The notes under the pieces were generated by a model. That model saw only the letters and a list, made by a program, of their open reading frames with translations. It was not told the origin of the DNA and searched no databases. The position numbers and the translations under genes were made by a program. DNA of 7,566 nt from an uncultured Rhodospirillales bacterium (GTDB lineage: Bacteria; Pseudomonadota; Alphaproteobacteria; Rhodospirillales; 2-02-FULL-58-16): assembly GCA_913053795.1 (NCBI GenBank), contig CAJXGZ010000113.1, positions 1 through 7,566 on the forward strand. The letters are read 5' to 3'. Shown in pieces: positions 5,670 to 7,566 of this stretch (positions within the stretch are counted from its first letter, which is position 1; each line of letters starts with the position of its first letter).

Positions 5670-5945
5670 ATGGCTAAAAGCGCAATCAATGAAATGAGAG
5701 ATATGGAAATCAAGAACGCCCATAAGGGCGACGTCGCCGGGCGCAATGTTACGATCCTTGAAGAGGGATCGCTCAACGGCGATCTGGGCGCACAATCCGT
5801 CGTTATCAAGGGAATCGTTAAGGGAATTGTCCGGGCCACGAAAATTATCGTGCGCTCCACCGCCAAGGTCCAAGGCGAGCTGCGGTACAAAACCCTTATC
5901 GTTGATCCCGGCGCCAGATTCGAAGCCAAGTGCGTGCCGAGTTAG
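5670..5945 (+). CDS. Short bactofilin (polymer-forming cytoskeletal protein)
   Basis: A 91-aa protein made almost wholly of the bactofilin beta-helix (DUF583): from about residue 20, short repeating strands with glycine turns (GRNVTILEEGSLNGDLGAQS, VVIKGIVKG, IIVRSTAKVQGEL, LIVDPGARFEAKC). Bactofilins polymerise without nucleotide into filaments that localise cell-wall or envelope machinery. At 91 aa it is shorter than many members, with a 19-residue N-terminus and almost no C-terminal tail, so it is essentially the core alone. GGAG at 5658-5661, 8 nt before the ATG, supports the start. It follows the rplQ terminator and probably has its own promoter in 5594-5669. Its TAG stop (5943-5945) is the first three bases of element C; without C the stop would also be TAG. 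Confidence 0.85.
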   Translation: MAKSAINEMRDMEIKNAHKGDVAGRNVTILEEGSLNGDLGAQSVVIKGIVKGIVRATKIIVRSTAKVQGELRYKTLIVDPGARFEAKCVPS

Positions 5946-6207
5946 AGCCTGTTTAATAAATACCGGGCCACTGAGATCGGTTTTCCGGTTTCCTGACAAG
6001 GAAAGCGCCCTCAGGCGATGCATCGCATCGTCAAGGGTTCTTGACGATGATCAGGAAGCCGGAAAACCGACCGAAGGCGCCGTCTCCAGCCCGCCGGTCA
6101 GCGTCAGACCGCTCTTGCGATGCGCCAGCATCGCGGGCGAGCGCCCTTTCTTGCCGGCGGACTGGAGACGGCGTCTCAGTGACCCGGTATTCATTAAACA
6201 GGCTCTA
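5943..6207. mobile_element. Element C: 265-bp double-hairpin MITE-like element at a stop codon
   Basis: Terminal inverted repeats at 5943-5976 and 6174-6207 (34 bp, starting TAGAGCCTGTTTAAT) match at 32 of 34 positions. Hairpin 1 has arms 5978-5996 and 6051-6069 (one G-U type pair), with an inner palindrome GCGATGCATCGC (6015-6026) and an inner stem CATCGTCAAG-GGTT-CTTGACGATG (6026-6049). Hairpin 2 has arms 6078-6097 and 6154-6173 (19 of 20 paired) with the inner stem GCGATGC-GCCA-GCATCGC (6117-6134). Hairpin 2 meets the right terminal repeat without a gap. TA is at both edges. The terminus GAGCCTGTT is reminiscent of some IS5-group ends (weak recollection). It separates the bactofilin gene from tsaC and forms the bactofilin stop codon. 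Confidence 0.92.
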
Positions 6208-6227
6208 GATATAGGACTTTTCAACAA

Positions 6228-7205
6228 TTGACCGCGGCCAATATACTTTCCGCCACCAGCGAAAACATCGTGACCGCCGCCCGCTTGGTCAATGAGGGGA
6301 AACTGGTCGCCTTCCCTACCGAGACCGTCTACGGACTGGGCGCCGACGCCACCAATGATGAAGCCGTCGCATCCGTCTTTTCCGCCAAGGCGAGGCCCAC
6401 CTTCAACCCCCTGATCATCCACTTCAAAGATATGGACGCCGCCGCCCGCGCCGTGACGTTCAACGAACGCGCCGAAAGATTGGCTGGGGCCATATGGCCG
6501 GGATCGCTGACCCTGGTCTTGCCGCGGCGTCCGGAATGCGAAATCTCGCTGTTGGCCGCCGCTGGTCTGGACAGCCTCGCCGTGCGCGTGCCCGGCGACG
6601 ATGTGGCGCTGACCCTTCTTCGCGAGGCCGGATGTCCACTGACCGCCCCCAGCGCAAACCGTTCCGGCGACGTCAGCCCGACCACCGCGGCCCATGTCGC
6701 CGAGTCCCTTGGCGACGCCGTGGAAGTCATCCTTGACGGCGGCCCTAGCCGGGTGGGCATTGAATCCGCCATCGTCGATCTGACCGATGAAACAACCGTC
6801 GTCCTGAGGCCGGGAGCGGTGGCCATGAAGAATATCGAGGCCTTAGCCGGTCCTGTCGCCAGCGCTTGCGCCGCGCCTTGCGCCGGTCCCCCGGCGTCCG
6901 GCCGCAAGGCGTCTTTCGCCGCCCGCCATTACACCACCGGACTGCCGCTCAGGCTTAATGTGGCCGAAGCCCAACTTGGCGAGGCCTTTCTCGCTTTTGG
7001 ACCCGATGCGCGCGAAGGCGACGCAGCCCATATGCTCAACTTAAGTCCGGCCGGAGACTTTCGCGAGGCGGCGGCCAATCTTTTCTCCATGCTGCATGAG
7101 TTGGACAGTCCCGAATATTACTCCATCGCCGTTATGCCCATACCGGAAGATGGTCTGGGTCGAGCCATCAATGACCGCCTGCGCCGAGTGGCGGGCCATT
7201 CATGA
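6228..7205 (+). CDS. tsaC: L-threonylcarbamoyladenylate synthase, Sua5 type
   Basis: A 325-aa protein with a YrdC domain at about 10-200 and a Sua5 domain at the C-terminus, so the long Sua5 form (sua5/ywlC) rather than the short TsaC form. It makes threonylcarbamoyl-AMP from threonine, bicarbonate and ATP for the universal t6A37 modification of tRNAs reading ANN codons. Visible motifs: GKLVAFPTETVYGLGADA (24-41), the KxR element AKARPTFNPL (K54, R56), PGSLTLVL (91-98), APSANRSG with S142 and N144, and GIESAIVD (177-184). The linker near 222-238 keeps the RHY motif, but the usual PGM-type start reads ASGRKASFAARHY. The start is a TTG at 6228 with AGGA 11 nt upstream; an in-frame stop at 6195-6197 excludes longer forms, and GTG 6270 would cut into the domain. 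The stop overlaps the next gene (ATGA). Confidence 0.93.
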   Translation: MTAANILSATSENIVTAARLVNEGKLVAFPTETVYGLGADATNDEAVASVFSAKARPTFNPLIIHFKDMDAAARAVTFNERAERLAGAIWPGSLTLVLPRRPECEISLLAAAGLDSLAVRVPGDDVALTLLREAGCPLTAPSANRSGDVSPTTAAHVAESLGDAVEVILDGGPSRVGIESAIVDLTDETTVVLRPGAVAMKNIEALAGPVASACAAPCAGPPASGRKASFAARHYTTGLPLRLNVAEAQLGEAFLAFGPDAREGDAAHMLNLSPAGDFREAAANLFSMLHELDSPEYYSIAVMPIPEDGLGRAINDRLRRVAGHS

Positions 7206-7566
7206 CCCCCCCTGGCATGCCCCCCCCTGGCAAGAGCGTCCCCATAAGCGTTCCTGGGAAGGTTCTCGACGCCATCCGCAAAGTGGTCGGCCCCAAGGGA
7301 TGGATCGCCGACGCCCGGGATATGGCGCCTTACCTGGAGGAACAGCGCGGCCTTTACCACGGTTCCTGCGCCATGGTGGCGCGCCCGGCGACAACTGAAG
7401 AGACCGCCCAAGTGGTGCGCCTGTGCTCCGAGGCCAAGGTCCCCATGACGCCCCAGGGCGGCAACACCGGCCTGGTGGGCGGGCAGATGCCGCGCCATGC
7501 CGGCGAGGTCGTTGTCTCGCTCGAACGGCTGGCGCGGGGTCGCGGTGTCGATGCACCCAACAACAC
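7202..7566 (+). CDS. FAD-linked oxidase, GlcD/D-2-hydroxyglutarate dehydrogenase-like (partial)
   Basis: The frame stays open from ATG 7202 to the window end, giving 121 complete codons of a longer gene. The translation holds the N-terminal FAD-binding (PCMH-type) signature: YLEEQRGLYHGSCAMVARPA at about 44-63, then TTEETAQVVRLCSEAKVPM and PQGGNTGLVGGQMP (84-97), and VVVSLERL near 103-110. This fits flavoenzymes that oxidise D-2-hydroxy acids (glycolate, D-lactate, D-2-hydroxyglutarate); the substrate lies in the missing part. ATG 7202 overlaps the tsaC stop (ATGA), so the two are co-translated. The first ten codons read MTPPGMPPPG, a small duplication with C-runs of seven and eight; ATG 7217 is another possible start. 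Confidence 0.88.
   Translation, partial: MTPPGMPPPGKSVPISVPGKVLDAIRKVVGPKGWIADARDMAPYLEEQRGLYHGSCAMVARPATTEETAQVVRLCSEAKVPMTPQGGNTGLVGGQMPRHAGEVVVSLERLARGRGVDAPNN

Noticed and set aside
5746..6695. Open frames across element C (5746-6231 plus; 6051-6695 minus)
   Set aside because: They overlap bactofilin, element C or tsaC in other frames, and their translations change character at the element borders.
1..7566. CRISPR array, tRNA, rRNA or riboswitch
   Set aside because: The repeats are inverted and few, with no regular spacers. No cloverleaf with a CCA-type end or rRNA-like stretch was seen, and no leader resembles a known riboswitch.

Overview
The window is GC-rich chromosomal DNA that reads as an alphaproteobacterium. 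Support comes from a SciP/DUF1153 gene (a CtrA inhibitor of alphaproteobacteria), a full TTAA-N7-TTAA CtrA-type box, a short bactofilin, an L17 protein with an Ala/Glu-rich tail, and a tsaC/sua5 gene overlapping an FAD-linked oxidase gene. A Rhodospirillales-like host is a guess, not a demonstration.

Layout: 1-65, right end of a small mobile element (family A). 116-2433, a translationally coupled pair: an unrecognised protein with NifU-like features but no cluster cysteines, and a radical SAM/SPASM-type enzyme. 2431-2724, element B. 2824-3117, sciP. 3166-3507, a small exported protein, convergent with a Sel1-repeat protein (3530-4249, minus). 4285-4346, perfect palindrome D. 4365-4688 (minus), a small lipoprotein with a CtrA-type box upstream. 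4817-5084, full element A, touching the Shine-Dalgarno sequence of rplQ (5098-5535), which ends in a strong terminator. 5670-5945, bactofilin. 5943-6207, element C. 6228-7205, tsaC/sua5, overlapping an FAD-linked oxidase cut by the window end (7202-7566).

The most striking content is non-coding. Elements A (268 bp), B (294 bp) and C (265 bp) have different sequences but one design: a 34-35 bp terminal inverted repeat beginning TAG, hairpin 1, a spacer, hairpin 2, and the other terminal repeat, with TA at both outer edges. At least four of the six hairpins end in an apical GATGC/GCATC stem with a 3-4 nt loop. B and C sit exactly on stop codons and rebuild them as TAG. D is a 62-bp terminal-repeat-only version whose end resembles that of A. 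These look like non-autonomous MITE-type elements moved by a TA-targeting transposase (IS630/Tc1-mariner-like, or a TA-targeting IS5 subgroup). No transposase gene is present here.

The genes do not form one pathway. They are separate small units: Fe-S/radical chemistry, cell-cycle control, envelope proteins, ribosome, cytoskeleton, and tRNA t6A modification. The elements lie between them and may act as 3' ends, mRNA hairpins or recombination points. rplQ is not next to rpoA here, and an element lies exactly at that boundary.
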